A stretch of 64,000 bases of DNA from Tianweitania populi. GTDB taxonomy: Bacteria > Pseudomonadota > Alphaproteobacteria > Rhizobiales > Rhizobiaceae. The notes beneath the pieces were generated by a model. The model made no database searches. It was given only the letters and a program-made list of their open reading frames with translations, and had not been told where the DNA came from. Position 1 is the stretch's first letter. The number at the start of each line of letters is the position of its first letter. A program made the position numbers and the translations under genes. This document shows positions 1-8,546 of this stretch, piece by piece. The stretch spans positions 1,674,001-1,738,000 of the forward strand of contig NZ_BMZQ01000001.1 of the NCBI RefSeq assembly GCF_014652875.1, in the 5' to 3' direction.

Positions 1-555
1 GTCGCCAACGATCCGGCGCATCAGCTTGACATCATCGATCGTTGCGCCGCCAGTCGAAAAGCCCGTCGATGTCTTGACGAAGTCGGCACCGACTTCAGCT
101 GCGATCCGGCAAGCCGTTTCCTTCTGCGCATCGTTGAGCAGTGCGGTTTCGAGAATGACCTTCAAGACCTTGCCGTGACAAGCCTCGCGAACGGCTCGGA
201 TATCGGCTTCGACGCGTGCAAGATCGCCTTCGCGAAGAGCGCCGATGTCGAGAACCATGTCGAGTTCGTCCGCACCGGCCTTTACCAAGGCTGCGGCTTC
301 AAGCGCCTTGCTCTCCGCTCCAGACGCCCCAAGAGGAAAGCCGAGAACGGCGCAGGTCATGACTGCACTGTTCTTCAGGCGTTGGGCGACAAAGCCTGCA
401 TGGACGCCGTTGACGCAAACGGACGCAAAGCCATGCTCCAGCGCTTCGTCGCAATGACGCGCCACATCGGCCCGCGATGCGTCCGGCTTAAGCACGGTAT
501 GATCGATGAGCCCGGCGAGTTCAATGCTCGCCTCCGCAGCCTTGTTCGTGCTCAT
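1..555 (-). CDS. deoC: deoxyribose-phosphate aldolase (partial, 3' end outside window)
   Basis: Class I aldolase that cleaves 2-deoxyribose-5-phosphate to glyceraldehyde-3-phosphate and acetaldehyde in deoxynucleoside catabolism. Reading leftward from ATG 553-555, the frame is open for 185 codons to the window edge; the family is about 220-260 aa, so the C-terminus is missing. The family signatures are visible: [10 protein letters not shown] near the start, the [17 protein letters not shown] acid/base region, and [11 protein letters not shown] with the Schiff-base lysine. The ribosome binding site GGGAGGAT lies just upstream. A perfect CRP-like palindrome at 570-585 lies 15 bp upstream of the start, and a DeoR-family regulator is divergent. 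Family identity is very secure; the link to the neighbouring sugar importer is inferred from position. Confidence 0.95.
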   Translation of the reverse strand, partial: MSTNKAAEASIELAGLIDHTVLKPDASRADVARHCDEALEHGFASVCVNGVHAGFVAQRLKNSAVMTCAVLGFPLGASGAESKALEAAALVKAGADELDMVLDIGALREGDLARVEADIRAVREACHGKVLKVILETALLNDAQKETACRIAAEVGADFVKTSTGFSTGGATIDDVKLMRRIVGD

Positions 556-569
556 CCTATCCTCCCATC

Positions 570-585
570 TGTGACAATCTTCACA
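570..585. promoter_or_regulatory. perfect CRP-like palindrome TGTGA-N6-TCACA
   Basis: TGTGA at 570-574 and TCACA at 581-585 flank six bases, exactly the E. coli-type CRP consensus spacing. It sits in the divergent deoC/deoR intergenic region, directly upstream of the deoC ribosome binding site, where a bound protein would more likely block or set the leftward transcript than activate at -41. Whether a CRP/Clr-type protein or the local DeoR regulator binds is not shown. Confidence 0.5.
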
Positions 586-614
586 GAATATGTGATATGT
601 CTTCCATGAACCTG

Positions 615-626
615 TTGACCGGTCAA
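615..626. promoter_or_regulatory. 12-bp perfect palindrome, candidate DeoR operator
   Basis: TTGACCGGTCAA at 615-626 is a perfect palindrome in the deoC/deoR intergenic region; a related TTGACAATT follows at 636. It is a plausible operator for the adjacent DeoR-family repressor. TTGACM could also be a -35 element, so the call is tentative. Confidence 0.35.
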
Positions 627-693
627 GCGAACAATTTGACAATTAGCGGGATCGAATGGGATGGGCGGTTTATTAGGTCTGAGGAAAGTTAAG

Positions 694-1425
694 GTGAAGA
701 AGCCTGAACGCTTGGCGATGCTCGCCGCACAACTGAAGGCGGAGGGCGTGCTTCACCTGAAACAGGCGGCTGAGCGTCTCGGCGTATCGGAGATGACGGT
801 TCGGCGCGATCTCGCCGCCGCACCTGACACGTTCCATTATCTGGGCGGTTACATTCTTGCGCCCCAAACCGAGCGTGATGGTCTCTACCGGTTAGATAAG
901 GAAAATGACGAACACGCAGAAGCAAAGGACGCGGCGTGCAGGAGGGTTGCAGCCCTGATCGCGCCTGGCGATACGATCTTCCTTGATTGTGGAACAACCA
1001 CTCCGCATCTGATTGCCTATTTGCCAACCGAAGTGCCGCTAACCGTCGTCTGCTACTCGCTGAACATAGCAAACCGTTTAGCTCAGCGGCCCAACATCCG
1101 GATGATCCTGCTAGGGGGCCTGTTTCATCCCGCCGCGCAAACCTTCTCCGGCGACGAGGCGATCCACGCGATGGAGCATTTACGCATCAATCACGCGATC
1201 CTCTCAGCCGGCGGCGTACACGATCAGCAGGGCGTCACATGCTCGAACTTCAACGAGGTACCGATCAAGCAGATCGCAATGCAGCGCGCACTTCGCAAAA
1301 CCTTGGTGATCGACAGTAGCAAGCTGCGAACTGTGAGACCCGCCTTTTTCGCAAAGATCAGTCAGTTCGACGAAATCGTAACCGAAAATGGATTGCTCCC
1401 GAGAGCTAGTCATCAAGGAGCTTAA
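694..1425 (+). CDS. DeoR-family transcriptional regulator
   Basis: Sugar-responsive repressor type, 243 aa. The N-terminal winged HTH has the DeoR signature (AERLGVSEMTVRRDL) around residues 25-45. The C-terminal DeoRC sensor has the phosphosugar-binding pattern GDTIFLDCGTTT and continues through ILLGG and LSAGGVH segments. The ORF is open from ATG 661, but a good ribosome binding site GAGGAAAG (681-688) sits 6 bases before GTG 694, giving a normal N-terminus (VKKPERLAMLAAQL), so I chose 694. It is divergent from deoC and upstream of the DUF1294 and sugar ABC genes, which it probably controls. Confidence 0.85.
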   Translation: MKKPERLAMLAAQLKAEGVLHLKQAAERLGVSEMTVRRDLAAAPDTFHYLGGYILAPQTERDGLYRLDKENDEHAEAKDAACRRVAALIAPGDTIFLDCGTTTPHLIAYLPTEVPLTVVCYSLNIANRLAQRPNIRMILLGGLFHPAAQTFSGDEAIHAMEHLRINHAILSAGGVHDQQGVTCSNFNEVPIKQIAMQRALRKTLVIDSSKLRTVRPAFFAKISQFDEIVTENGLLPRASHQGA

Positions 1426-1456
1426 TCAAGCTTCTTACATCTGGCGCTTGGTGGGA

Positions 1457-1825
1457 ATGGCGCCTACCAGCGCTCATTCCACCACGAAAGACGACGCCTT
1501 GCAGTTCGCACTCGTGTTCATCGGTTACCTCGCCGGAGTAAATCTGCTCGCCTATGCTGCGATGGTGCTCGACAAGAGCAAGGCCAGGAAAGGCGCAAGA
1601 CGCATTCGCGAAACAACGCTTCTAAACCTGGCTTTGATCGGCGGTAGCTTCGGAACCGTAATTGCGCAGCAGACGATCCGGCACAAGACGCAAAAAAAGC
1701 CCTTCCGTTCGCGGCTCCGCGGCATCATCCTGTTTCAGGCATTTGTCGTCGTCGCACTCACTTTGGCTTTGATCATGACAGGATTGCCTGAAGCTCTGTT
1801 GCAACGCATCGCGTCGTTTGATTGA
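1457..1825 (+). CDS. DUF1294 family small membrane protein
   Basis: A 122-aa inner-membrane protein. The DUF1294 signature DKSKARKGARRIRE is followed by a hydrophobic segment with GGSFGT and the conserved basic RHKTQKKPFR. A first membrane segment (about residues 17-37) precedes the signature and another lies near the C-terminus. The frame is open from 1388, overlapping the DeoR gene; ATG 1457 places the start after the DeoR stop and is preferred. The function of the family is unknown. Its place between the regulator and the ABC importer may be incidental. Confidence 0.75.
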   Translation: MAPTSAHSTTKDDALQFALVFIGYLAGVNLLAYAAMVLDKSKARKGARRIRETTLLNLALIGGSFGTVIAQQTIRHKTQKKPFRSRLRGIILFQAFVVVALTLALIMTGLPEALLQRIASFD

Positions 1826-1947
1826 TCGGCGTGCCCGGCTACGTCATCGCCGACGCCCACCTGCCGGCCATATTGACAAGCAAATCAATCTACATCCTCC
1901 TTGCTCTTGCTTTCGGCTAGCATCGCCGAGCATTTTGGGAGGAATGC

Positions 1948-2928
1948 ATGACCAAGCTTTTCACCGCTTCTGGAGCGGGTTCATACCGACTTTCGCGCCG
2001 TCATTTGCTCGTCGTTGGTGCAGCGGGAGCAGGCACCCTGCTTCTTCCGTCTCTGCCAGCGCTTGCTGCCGATAAGCCAAAAATCGGTCTCGTCATGAAG
2101 TCGCTCGCAAACGAATTCTTCAAGCAAATGCAGGCGGGCGCAGAAGACTACGCCGACAAAAACACCGACAAGTTCGAGTTCGCCGCCGTCGGCATGAAGG
2201 ACGAGCGCGATTTCGCCGCGCAGGTGGATGCGATCGAGAACTTCATCACGCAGCAGTTCAACGTCATCGTGCTGGCGCCAGCGGACTCCAAGGCCATGGT
2301 AACCCCGGTGAAGAAAGCGCTGGAAGCAGGCATCAAGGTCATCAATATCGATGTCGCCCTGGATGAAGAGGCCAAGAAGCAGGCAGGCGTAGATTTGGCC
2401 TTCTTCGGACCCGACAATCGTGAAGGCGCTAAGCTCTCCGGCATGGCACTTGCTCAAGATCTCGGCAAAGGCGCCAAGGTCGTCATTCTCGAGGGCAATC
2501 CGGAAGCTGACAATGCCAAGGAGCGCAAGAAGGGCTTCGACGATGCAGTTGCAGCAGGAGGTTTGACCCTCCTAGACTCCAAGACCGCGCATTGGGAAAC
2601 GGAAGAAGCCAATACGTTGATGACCAATTTCCTGACGCAGTATCAGGACATCCAGGGCGTGATGGCTGCCAACGACTCGATGGCGCTTGGTGTGGTCAAG
2701 GCGCTGGATGCGGCTGGAAAGTCCGGCCAGATCAAGGTCGTGGGCTTCGACAATATTCCTGCCGTTCAGCCGCTGATCAAGGCAAACAAGATGCTTGCCA
2801 CCATTGATCAGTTCGGCGCCCAGATGGCAGCAATGGGCATCGACTATGGGCTTGCGGAACTAGCCGGAGAGAAACATTCCGGTTGGGTCAAGACCGATAT
2901 CAAACTGATCACGGCCAAGAACCTGTAA
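1948..2928 (+). CDS. sugar ABC transporter substrate-binding protein (RbsB-like)
   Basis: Periplasmic binding protein of the ribose/xylose type (Peripla_BP_4), 326 aa. The N-terminus carries a Tat-type signal (SRRHLL followed by a hydrophobic stretch and an ALA-AD cleavage site near residue 45), unusual but known for this family in rhizobia. The mature part starts KPKIGLVMKSL and shows the family's hinge and ligand motifs (VIVLAPADSKAM, INIDVAL, GVMAANDSMALG, VVGFDNIP). GGAGG is close upstream of the ATG. It is the first gene of a binding-protein/ATPase/permease set, and a strong hairpin follows it. The substrate is not decided by sequence; a pentose or deoxyribose is suggested only by deoC. 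Confidence 0.9.
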   Translation: MTKLFTASGAGSYRLSRRHLLVVGAAGAGTLLLPSLPALAADKPKIGLVMKSLANEFFKQMQAGAEDYADKNTDKFEFAAVGMKDERDFAAQVDAIENFITQQFNVIVLAPADSKAMVTPVKKALEAGIKVINIDVALDEEAKKQAGVDLAFFGPDNREGAKLSGMALAQDLGKGAKVVILEGNPEADNAKERKKGFDDAVAAGGLTLLDSKTAHWETEEANTLMTNFLTQYQDIQGVMAANDSMALGVVKALDAAGKSGQIKVVGFDNIPAVQPLIKANKMLATIDQFGAQMAAMGIDYGLAELAGEKHSGWVKTDIKLITAKNL

Positions 2929-2945
2929 GAAACTCAGCAATCGCG

Positions 2946-2973
2946 GGGGAAGCGCTTGATCGAGCGCTTCCCC
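2946..2973 (+). other. intercistronic hairpin after binding-protein gene
   Basis: GGGGAAGCGCT (2946-2956) pairs perfectly with AGCGCTTCCCC (2963-2973) across a six-base loop; no U-run follows. Such hairpins after binding-protein genes commonly stabilise the upstream message or partly terminate, giving more binding protein than membrane components. Confidence 0.6.
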
Positions 2974-3004
2974 TTCCGTGCGCACGGTTTCAGGGGAACG
3001 GTCT

Positions 3005-4513
3005 ATGCAGTCAGCCGATATCATTTTAGACCTGCAGGGTGTCGGGAAAATCTTTCCGGGCGTGGTCGCGCTCGAAGGGATCAGCCTTCAGCTTCGACGA
3101 GGCGAGACCCACGTCGTGCTGGGCGAAAACGGTGCCGGCAAGTCGACGCTCATCAAGCTGCTCGCCGGCATCTATCAGCCTGATTCCGGCGAGATCCTTT
3201 TGGACGGACATCCTTACAGGCCCAAAACGCCTCATGACGCGCAGGTTCATGGGATCCGTATCGTTCATCAGGAACTCAACCTGCTGCCTTATCTCTCGAT
3301 CGCCGAAAACCTGATGCTGGAGCATCTTCCAAGGCGAAGGTTCGGGATGGTGGATCGAGCCGCGCTGAACCGCCACGCCAAGGACCTTCTGGCTCAGGTC
3401 GGTCTGGCCGTGGACCCTCGTACGCTGGTTGCCGAGCTTGGTGTCGCCCAGATGCAGCTGGTGGAGATCGCCAAGGCTGTTGGCTACGACAGCAAACTGT
3501 TGGTGCTGGACGAACCAACGGCAACCCTGACGCCGCCGGAAATCGAACGCCTGTTCGTCATCATCAAGCGCTTAAAGGCCAAGGGCGTTACGATCGTCTA
3601 TATCTCACACCGGCTACACGAAGTCTTCGAGATCGGCGACCGAGTGACCGTTCTTCGCAATGGTCGACTGATCGAGACGAGTGACCTGGAGGGACTGACC
3701 GTTCCCCATCTCGTGCGCAAGATGATCGGCCGCGACATTGCCGACGAATATGGCTTCGACCCGGAGATCGTGCCGGGTGCCGTTGCGCTCGACGTCAAAG
3801 AACTGAAGCGAAAATCGGACTCGACGCCAGTCTCCTTCTCGGTCCGCCACGGCGAAATCGTTGGCGTCGCAGGGCTGGTTGGATCCGGACGCACGGAGGT
3901 GATGCGCGCGATCTTCGGCGCTGATGCTAAGACAGCCGGGGAAATCAGGGTCGAAGGCAAGCTGACGAAAATCGGTTCTCCGCGAGACGCCGTGAAGGCC
4001 GGCATCGGCTTCCTCACCGAGGACCGAAAGAGCCAAGGGCTGCTCCTCGACATGCCCGTAGATATTAATTGCACGATCACCGACCTGAAGAAGGTATCGC
4101 GAAGCGGGTTGCTGAATCGACGCGAAGAAAGGTCTGCATCAGGCAAACTGGTGAACCAGCTGCGGGTCAAGACGGCTTCCACCGACACACCGGTGCGCAA
4201 CCTGTCCGGCGGCAACCAGCAGAAGGTCGTTCTCGCCAAATGGCTGTTCCGGGGCACGTCCACCCTGATCCTCGACGAGCCGACACGCGGCGTCGATGTC
4301 GGCGCGCGACGTGAAATCTATCAATTACTGTGGATGTTGGCTGCTGCCCAAAAGGCGATCGTCATGGTTTCCTCCGACCTGCCCGAACTGATCGGCATGT
4401 GCCATCGCATCATCGTTTTTTCCAACGGCAAGCTTGTGGGCGAGTTGCCCCGGTCGCAGTTCGACCAGGAACGGATCCTGTCGCTAGCCTATCAGGAGCA
4501 TGTCCAGTCATGA
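3005..4513 (+). CDS. sugar ABC transporter ATP-binding protein (RbsA-like, two nucleotide-binding domains)
   Basis: 502-aa double ATPase of the carbohydrate-uptake (CUT2) type. Domain 1 has Walker A GENGAGKST, a degenerate signature and Walker B LLVLDEPTATLTP, followed by YISHRLHEV. Domain 2 has the degenerate Walker A typical of the second half (GLVGSGRTEV), signature NLSGGNQQKVVLAKWL and LDEPTRGVDVGAR. ATG 3005 is chosen because GGGGAA is spaced correctly before it, although the frame is open from 2978. The stop overlaps the permease start (ATGA), so the two are translationally coupled. Confidence 0.93.
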   Translation: MQSADIILDLQGVGKIFPGVVALEGISLQLRRGETHVVLGENGAGKSTLIKLLAGIYQPDSGEILLDGHPYRPKTPHDAQVHGIRIVHQELNLLPYLSIAENLMLEHLPRRRFGMVDRAALNRHAKDLLAQVGLAVDPRTLVAELGVAQMQLVEIAKAVGYDSKLLVLDEPTATLTPPEIERLFVIIKRLKAKGVTIVYISHRLHEVFEIGDRVTVLRNGRLIETSDLEGLTVPHLVRKMIGRDIADEYGFDPEIVPGAVALDVKELKRKSDSTPVSFSVRHGEIVGVAGLVGSGRTEVMRAIFGADAKTAGEIRVEGKLTKIGSPRDAVKAGIGFLTEDRKSQGLLLDMPVDINCTITDLKKVSRSGLLNRREERSASGKLVNQLRVKTASTDTPVRNLSGGNQQKVVLAKWLFRGTSTLILDEPTRGVDVGARREIYQLLWMLAAAQKAIVMVSSDLPELIGMCHRIIVFSNGKLVGELPRSQFDQERILSLAYQEHVQS

Positions 4514-5520
4514 CCGACCTGCCCACTTCTCGCGACCGTAATCCCACTGCCGACCGCTTCAAGGTGAAGCGCTTCCTTTTACGCGACGCCGGCGTCTTTC
4601 TGGCGCTGGTTGTGATCACCGCCGTCTTCTCGTTCAGCGCGCCCTACTTTGCCACGTCGGGCAACGCGCTCAAGATCTTCGTCCAGATCGCCATCAACAC
4701 GGTGCTTGCCGCCGGCATGACCTTTGTCATCTTAACCGGCGGTATCGATCTGTCTGTTGGCTCGGTTCTGGCGCTTTGCACTGTGGTCGGCGCGCTGATC
4801 ATGACGTCGGGCATGGAGCCCGCTTTGTCGATTCCGTTGGCAATCCTGGCCTGTATCGCAATGGGCGGAGCGTGTGGATACATCAACGGCAGGGTTTCGA
4901 CCTACTGGAGGGTGCCGTCGTTCATCGTCACTTTGGGTATGCTCAATATCGCGGCAGGTGCGGCGCGGGTGGTGTCCGACAACTCCACCATCACCGGTTT
5001 GCCCCAAGGCTTCGTTGATTTCGGTAACCTGATCATTGGCGGCTTTCTACCTTCGATCTTCTTGGTCGCGGTCGCGGTGATCGCCGTCGGCTGGTTCATC
5101 CTCCGCTTCACGGTTTTTGGCCGCATGATCTATGCCGTCGGCGCCAATGACGAAGCAGTGCGCCTGTCAGGCCACAATCCCGATTCGTACAAGATTGCCG
5201 CCTTCACCATTTCCGGCGTCACCGCAGGCGTGGCGGCGATCGTTTACCTGCTGCGCTTGAACATCGGCAGTCCGATCGCTGGCGTTGGCTATGAGCTGAA
5301 CGCGATCGCAGCCGTCATCATCGGCGGCACCAGCCTGTTCGGCGGCAAAGGCTCCATAATCGGCACCCTGGCCGGCGCCTGTATCCTCCAGGTCCTGGCC
5401 ACTGGTCTTCAACTGCTGGGCATTGGAGACAACTATAAACCGATCATCATCGGCGCCGTGATCATTCTTGCCGTAATCGTCGATACCTATCGCGAGAAGC
5501 TGTTGCGCAAGATGAGGTAG
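4510..5520 (+). CDS. sugar ABC transporter permease (RbsC-like)
   Basis: 336-aa inner-membrane permease of the BPD_transp_2 (ribose/xylose) family with about ten hydrophobic segments. The family motif LTGGIDLSVGSVLAL occurs at about residues 78-92, and the cytoplasmic coupling loop region contains AVGANDEAVRLSGHN. C-terminal GGTSLFGGKGSIIGTLAGA is also typical. The start at 4510 overlaps the ATPase stop by 4 bases. With the binding protein and ATPase it forms a complete CUT2 importer. Confidence 0.92.
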   Translation: MTDLPTSRDRNPTADRFKVKRFLLRDAGVFLALVVITAVFSFSAPYFATSGNALKIFVQIAINTVLAAGMTFVILTGGIDLSVGSVLALCTVVGALIMTSGMEPALSIPLAILACIAMGGACGYINGRVSTYWRVPSFIVTLGMLNIAAGAARVVSDNSTITGLPQGFVDFGNLIIGGFLPSIFLVAVAVIAVGWFILRFTVFGRMIYAVGANDEAVRLSGHNPDSYKIAAFTISGVTAGVAAIVYLLRLNIGSPIAGVGYELNAIAAVIIGGTSLFGGKGSIIGTLAGACILQVLATGLQLLGIGDNYKPIIIGAVIILAVIVDTYREKLLRKMR

Positions 5521-5552
5521 CTCATAGCAGAATGCGAAGTGTGTCCATCAAA

Positions 5553-5573
5553 GGTCCGCATCAAGTTCGGACC
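5553..5573 (+). terminator. weak hairpin after sugar permease gene
   Basis: GGTCCG (5553-5558) and CGGACC (5568-5573) can pair with a nine-base loop, 32 bp after the permease stop. No good U-run follows, so it is at best a weak terminator. The rest of 5521-5699 shows nothing recognisable. Confidence 0.3.
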
Positions 5574-5699
5574 AGATTGTGTCGCCAATTTTCTCATCAG
5601 GTTTGATCGACATCAAGGGCACCAAATCCCCGGTGTGCGATCCCCAATACGGGAGGTCAGAAAGCGGGCGGTTGCCTGCGATGTCCGAAGGACACGGAA

Positions 5700-7205
5700 G
5701 TGCTTACACATGCTACGGCGGTATACCGCTACTTGAAGGAGGCAGTCCCCTTCAAGATCATCCCAGCCGTGATTACAACAGTCGTGCTGTTGACCCTGCT
5801 GGCCATTCCAGCGCCTGCCGGCCTCGACGAAAATGGCTGGGTTATGCTGGCGATCTTTCTCACCACGATCCTGGCGATCATCCTGAAAGTCATGCCGATC
5901 GGCGTAATGGCGCTGATGGCGATCGTCATCGTTTCGCTGGCCAAGGTAACGTCACCGACCTCGAAGGCCGCTGTTGCCGACGCCCTCAGCAGCTTTGCCA
6001 ATCCCCTGATCTGGCTGATCGTCATCTCGATCCTGATCTCTCTTGGCCTAAGGAAAACGGGGCTTGGCCGTCGCGTCGGCCTCATCTTCATCGCCCTTCT
6101 GGGAAAGCGCACGCTCGGAATCGGCTACGGGCTGGTGTTCTGCGAGCTTGTGCTGGCGCCATTCACGCCCAGCAACACGGCGCGTGGCGGCGGCATCATC
6201 CATCCGATCATGAAGTCCATCGCCAACGCGTTCGATTCGGATCCCGCCAAGGGCACGCAAGGCCGTGTCGGCACCTATCTTGCGCTGGTGAACTATCATG
6301 CCAATCCGATTTCTTCGGCCATGTTCCTGACCGCGACCGCTGCCAATCCGCTTGCCCTGGACTATGTCTCCAAGGCTACGAACGGTGCGCTTCACCTGAC
6401 CTGGACAACTTGGGCGCTGTGCATGCTCGTACCAGGCCTCGTGGCCATGTTCGTCATGCCGCTTGTGTTGTTTGTGCTTTCGCCTCCAGAACTCAAGAAG
6501 ACGCCTGACGCCGTCACCTATGCCCGTGGAGAACTGGCCCTCATGGGTCCGGTATCGCCCAAAGAGCTGATCATGATCGGCACGTTCCTCATGCTGCTTG
6601 TTCTATGGGCAAATGTTCCGGCCATGATTTTCGGGGCCGCATACACGCTCGATCCGACCATGGTGGCAGTCCTCGGTTTGTTTGCCCTGTTGATTACCGG
6701 CACGATCGACTGGAATGACGTTCTCGGAGAAAAGAGCGCCTGGGATACGCTGATCTGGTTCGGCGCGCTGGTCATGATGGCCGATCAACTGAACAAGCTT
6801 GGAGTCATTGCTTGGTTTTCCGAGGGAATGAAGAACGCCATCGTGACGGCCGGGCTTTCCTGGCAGCTTACGGCTGCGGTTCTTGTCCTCATCTTCACCT
6901 TCGCGCACTACATGTTCGCAAGTGCCACAGCCCATGTCAGCGCCATGATGCTCGCCTTCCTGCTGGTCGGCGCCAGCCTGATACCGGCCGAATACCAGGC
7001 GCCTTTCATGCTGATGATGGTGGCCGGCTCGACGATCATGATGACCTTGACCCATTATGCCACGGGCACATCGCCGATCATCTTCGGCAGCGGCTACATC
7101 ACCATGGGCAAGTGGTGGGGTGTGGGCTTCGTGATGTGCGTCATCGAACTGGCGATCTTCGCCGTGGTCGGCGGCGTCTGGTGGCGCGTTCTCGGCTACT
7201 GGTGA
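5700..7205 (+). CDS. DASS/SLC13-family anion (dicarboxylate) transporter
   Basis: 501-aa inner-membrane carrier with about 12 hydrophobic segments, of the divalent anion:Na+ symporter / CitT-TtdT-like family. The hallmark SNTARGG motif is at about residues 158-164, and a second substrate-site region (THYATGTSPIIFGSGY) lies near the C-terminus, as in CitT/SdcS-type proteins. Substrates of the family are succinate, tartrate, citrate or similar. The start is uncertain: GTG 5700, with GAAGGA upstream, gives the longest sensible product. It lies downstream of the sugar importer but after a 179-bp gap, and it is followed by a strong terminator. Confidence 0.8.
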   Translation: MLTHATAVYRYLKEAVPFKIIPAVITTVVLLTLLAIPAPAGLDENGWVMLAIFLTTILAIILKVMPIGVMALMAIVIVSLAKVTSPTSKAAVADALSSFANPLIWLIVISILISLGLRKTGLGRRVGLIFIALLGKRTLGIGYGLVFCELVLAPFTPSNTARGGGIIHPIMKSIANAFDSDPAKGTQGRVGTYLALVNYHANPISSAMFLTATAANPLALDYVSKATNGALHLTWTTWALCMLVPGLVAMFVMPLVLFVLSPPELKKTPDAVTYARGELALMGPVSPKELIMIGTFLMLLVLWANVPAMIFGAAYTLDPTMVAVLGLFALLITGTIDWNDVLGEKSAWDTLIWFGALVMMADQLNKLGVIAWFSEGMKNAIVTAGLSWQLTAAVLVLIFTFAHYMFASATAHVSAMMLAFLLVGASLIPAEYQAPFMLMMVAGSTIMMTLTHYATGTSPIIFGSGYITMGKWWGVGFVMCVIELAIFAVVGGVWWRVLGYW

Positions 7206-7281
7206 CACGCCAGTCGCCGGCCACGAACTGACCGACGCCAATGTTCGGTCAGTTCGCACTCCGACTTCGATGCAAAAACCA

Positions 7282-7310
7282 AAAGGGCGATGATCAACTC
7301 ATCGCCCTTT
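7282..7310. terminator. strong bidirectional terminator
   Basis: AAAGGGCGATGA (7282-7293) pairs perfectly with TCATCGCCCTTT (7299-7310) around a five-base loop. Flanking A and T runs suit both strands. It separates the rightward DASS gene from the leftward microcompartment operon and should end both transcripts. Confidence 0.85.
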
Positions 7311-7360
7311 CTCTTACGGAAGTATGCTCGACTTCAGTTGATTGAAGAACCGCTGGCCGC

Positions 7361-8497
7361 TTACTGCACGCCGACTGCTTGATCCTCGCCGCCGCTTCCA
7401 GCCGCAGGCTTGTGAAACTGGCGCCGATATTCCGAGGGTGACACGCCAACCTCCTTCTTGAAGGCTTTGCAGAAGTAGTTGGCATCCGTGTAGGACAGGT
7501 CCAGCGACACGTTGGTAATGGGCAGATCGCTGTTTTGCAGCAGTTCCTTGGCACGCTCCATACGTTGTGCCTTGAGGTAGGAAATGAAGGTCATATTCAT
7601 TTCCTTGCGGAACAACCGGCTGAGATAGCACGGGCTGACATTGGCGAAATCGGCCGCGTCTTCCAGTGAGATACCCTTTTGGACATTGCGCTCGATGAAG
7701 TGTAGAACCGTCTGGATCCGCTGTGCTGCCGGTCCGCCACGTTCGTCGCTGGCTTCAAACAGCATGTCCGTGACCTGGCTGAACAGTTCCTGGACCTTGT
7801 AATGGCTGCGCGCATCGAGCCGTTGGCTGCCGAGTTCATCCACCTGGCGCGCAAGAACCGGCGGGAGATCGCGCCCGGACTGCGCGAGGATGTTGATCAG
7901 GATTTCGATGAGGTCGAGGACGTCGTGACGCGGAGCGGTTTCGCGATGCGCGTAGATCGTTTCCAGCCGCCGCCGCACCAGCTTCAAACAGTCGCGATAG
8001 GCGCGCTGTTCGACATGAGCGAGGATGCGCTCACGAATATTCTTGCCGTCTTCGCCGGGATCAGCGAGCGGCTGCGCCACCTCGGCTGAGCTTTTGTCCG
8101 GATGGAGTTCGGCCTGGGATTGTGCGATGGCTGAAGCTTGGCAATTGCGCACGGCTTCGAGCAACGCCTCGGTCCTCACCGGCTTCAGCAGAAAGCCGTC
8201 GGCCTTGAGCTGGATCGCAGATTGCATGATCTCAAAGTAGTCATAGGCCGTGACGATCAGAACCTTGGTCGGCAAATGCCGGTCGCGGATCATCTGCAGA
8301 AGTTCCATCCCGTTGGGACGTGGGATCTTGATGTCGAGCAGGATGAGGTCGATTTTCTGCGTATCCAGCAGGTGCAGAGCTTCGGAGCCGTTTTTCGCCT
8401 CACCTACGATATGAACGTCTTCGATGTTGCGCTCGAGGATAGATCGCACGGCACGGCGTTCCAGTTCCTCGTCTTCTACCAGGGCGATGTTGAACAT
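7361..8497 (-). CDS. response regulator with AraC-type DNA-binding domain
   Basis: 378-aa cytoplasmic regulator. Residues 1-120 form a CheY-like receiver with the acidic pocket VEDEE, phosphoacceptor Asp55 (LILLDIKIP), Thr in VTAYD and Lys in LLKPV. The C-terminal 100 residues are a double-HTH AraC domain (ISLEDAADFANVSPCYLSRL followed by LPITNVSLDLSYTDANYFC). The architecture matches YesN-type regulators that pair with LytS-like kinases, and the kinase gene lies directly upstream. It is the last gene of the leftward microcompartment run and presumably activates it. AraC dimers often bind direct repeats about 21 bp apart, and such repeats exist before the dehydratase gene. Confidence 0.9.
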   Translation of the reverse strand: MFNIALVEDEELERRAVRSILERNIEDVHIVGEAKNGSEALHLLDTQKIDLILLDIKIPRPNGMELLQMIRDRHLPTKVLIVTAYDYFEIMQSAIQLKADGFLLKPVRTEALLEAVRNCQASAIAQSQAELHPDKSSAEVAQPLADPGEDGKNIRERILAHVEQRAYRDCLKLVRRRLETIYAHRETAPRHDVLDLIEILINILAQSGRDLPPVLARQVDELGSQRLDARSHYKVQELFSQVTDMLFEASDERGGPAAQRIQTVLHFIERNVQKGISLEDAADFANVSPCYLSRLFRKEMNMTFISYLKAQRMERAKELLQNSDLPITNVSLDLSYTDANYFCKAFKKEVGVSPSEYRRQFHKPAAGSGGEDQAVGVQ

Positions 8498-8546
8498 TGA
8501 TCTTCCAGTATGGGATGCGGCGCGAGGGTTGTGACGGCGGAAGCCG

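Noticed and set aside
661-693. Start of the DeoR gene at ATG 661
   Set aside because: The good ribosome binding site lies inside this stretch and serves GTG 694; the extra residues are not family-like.
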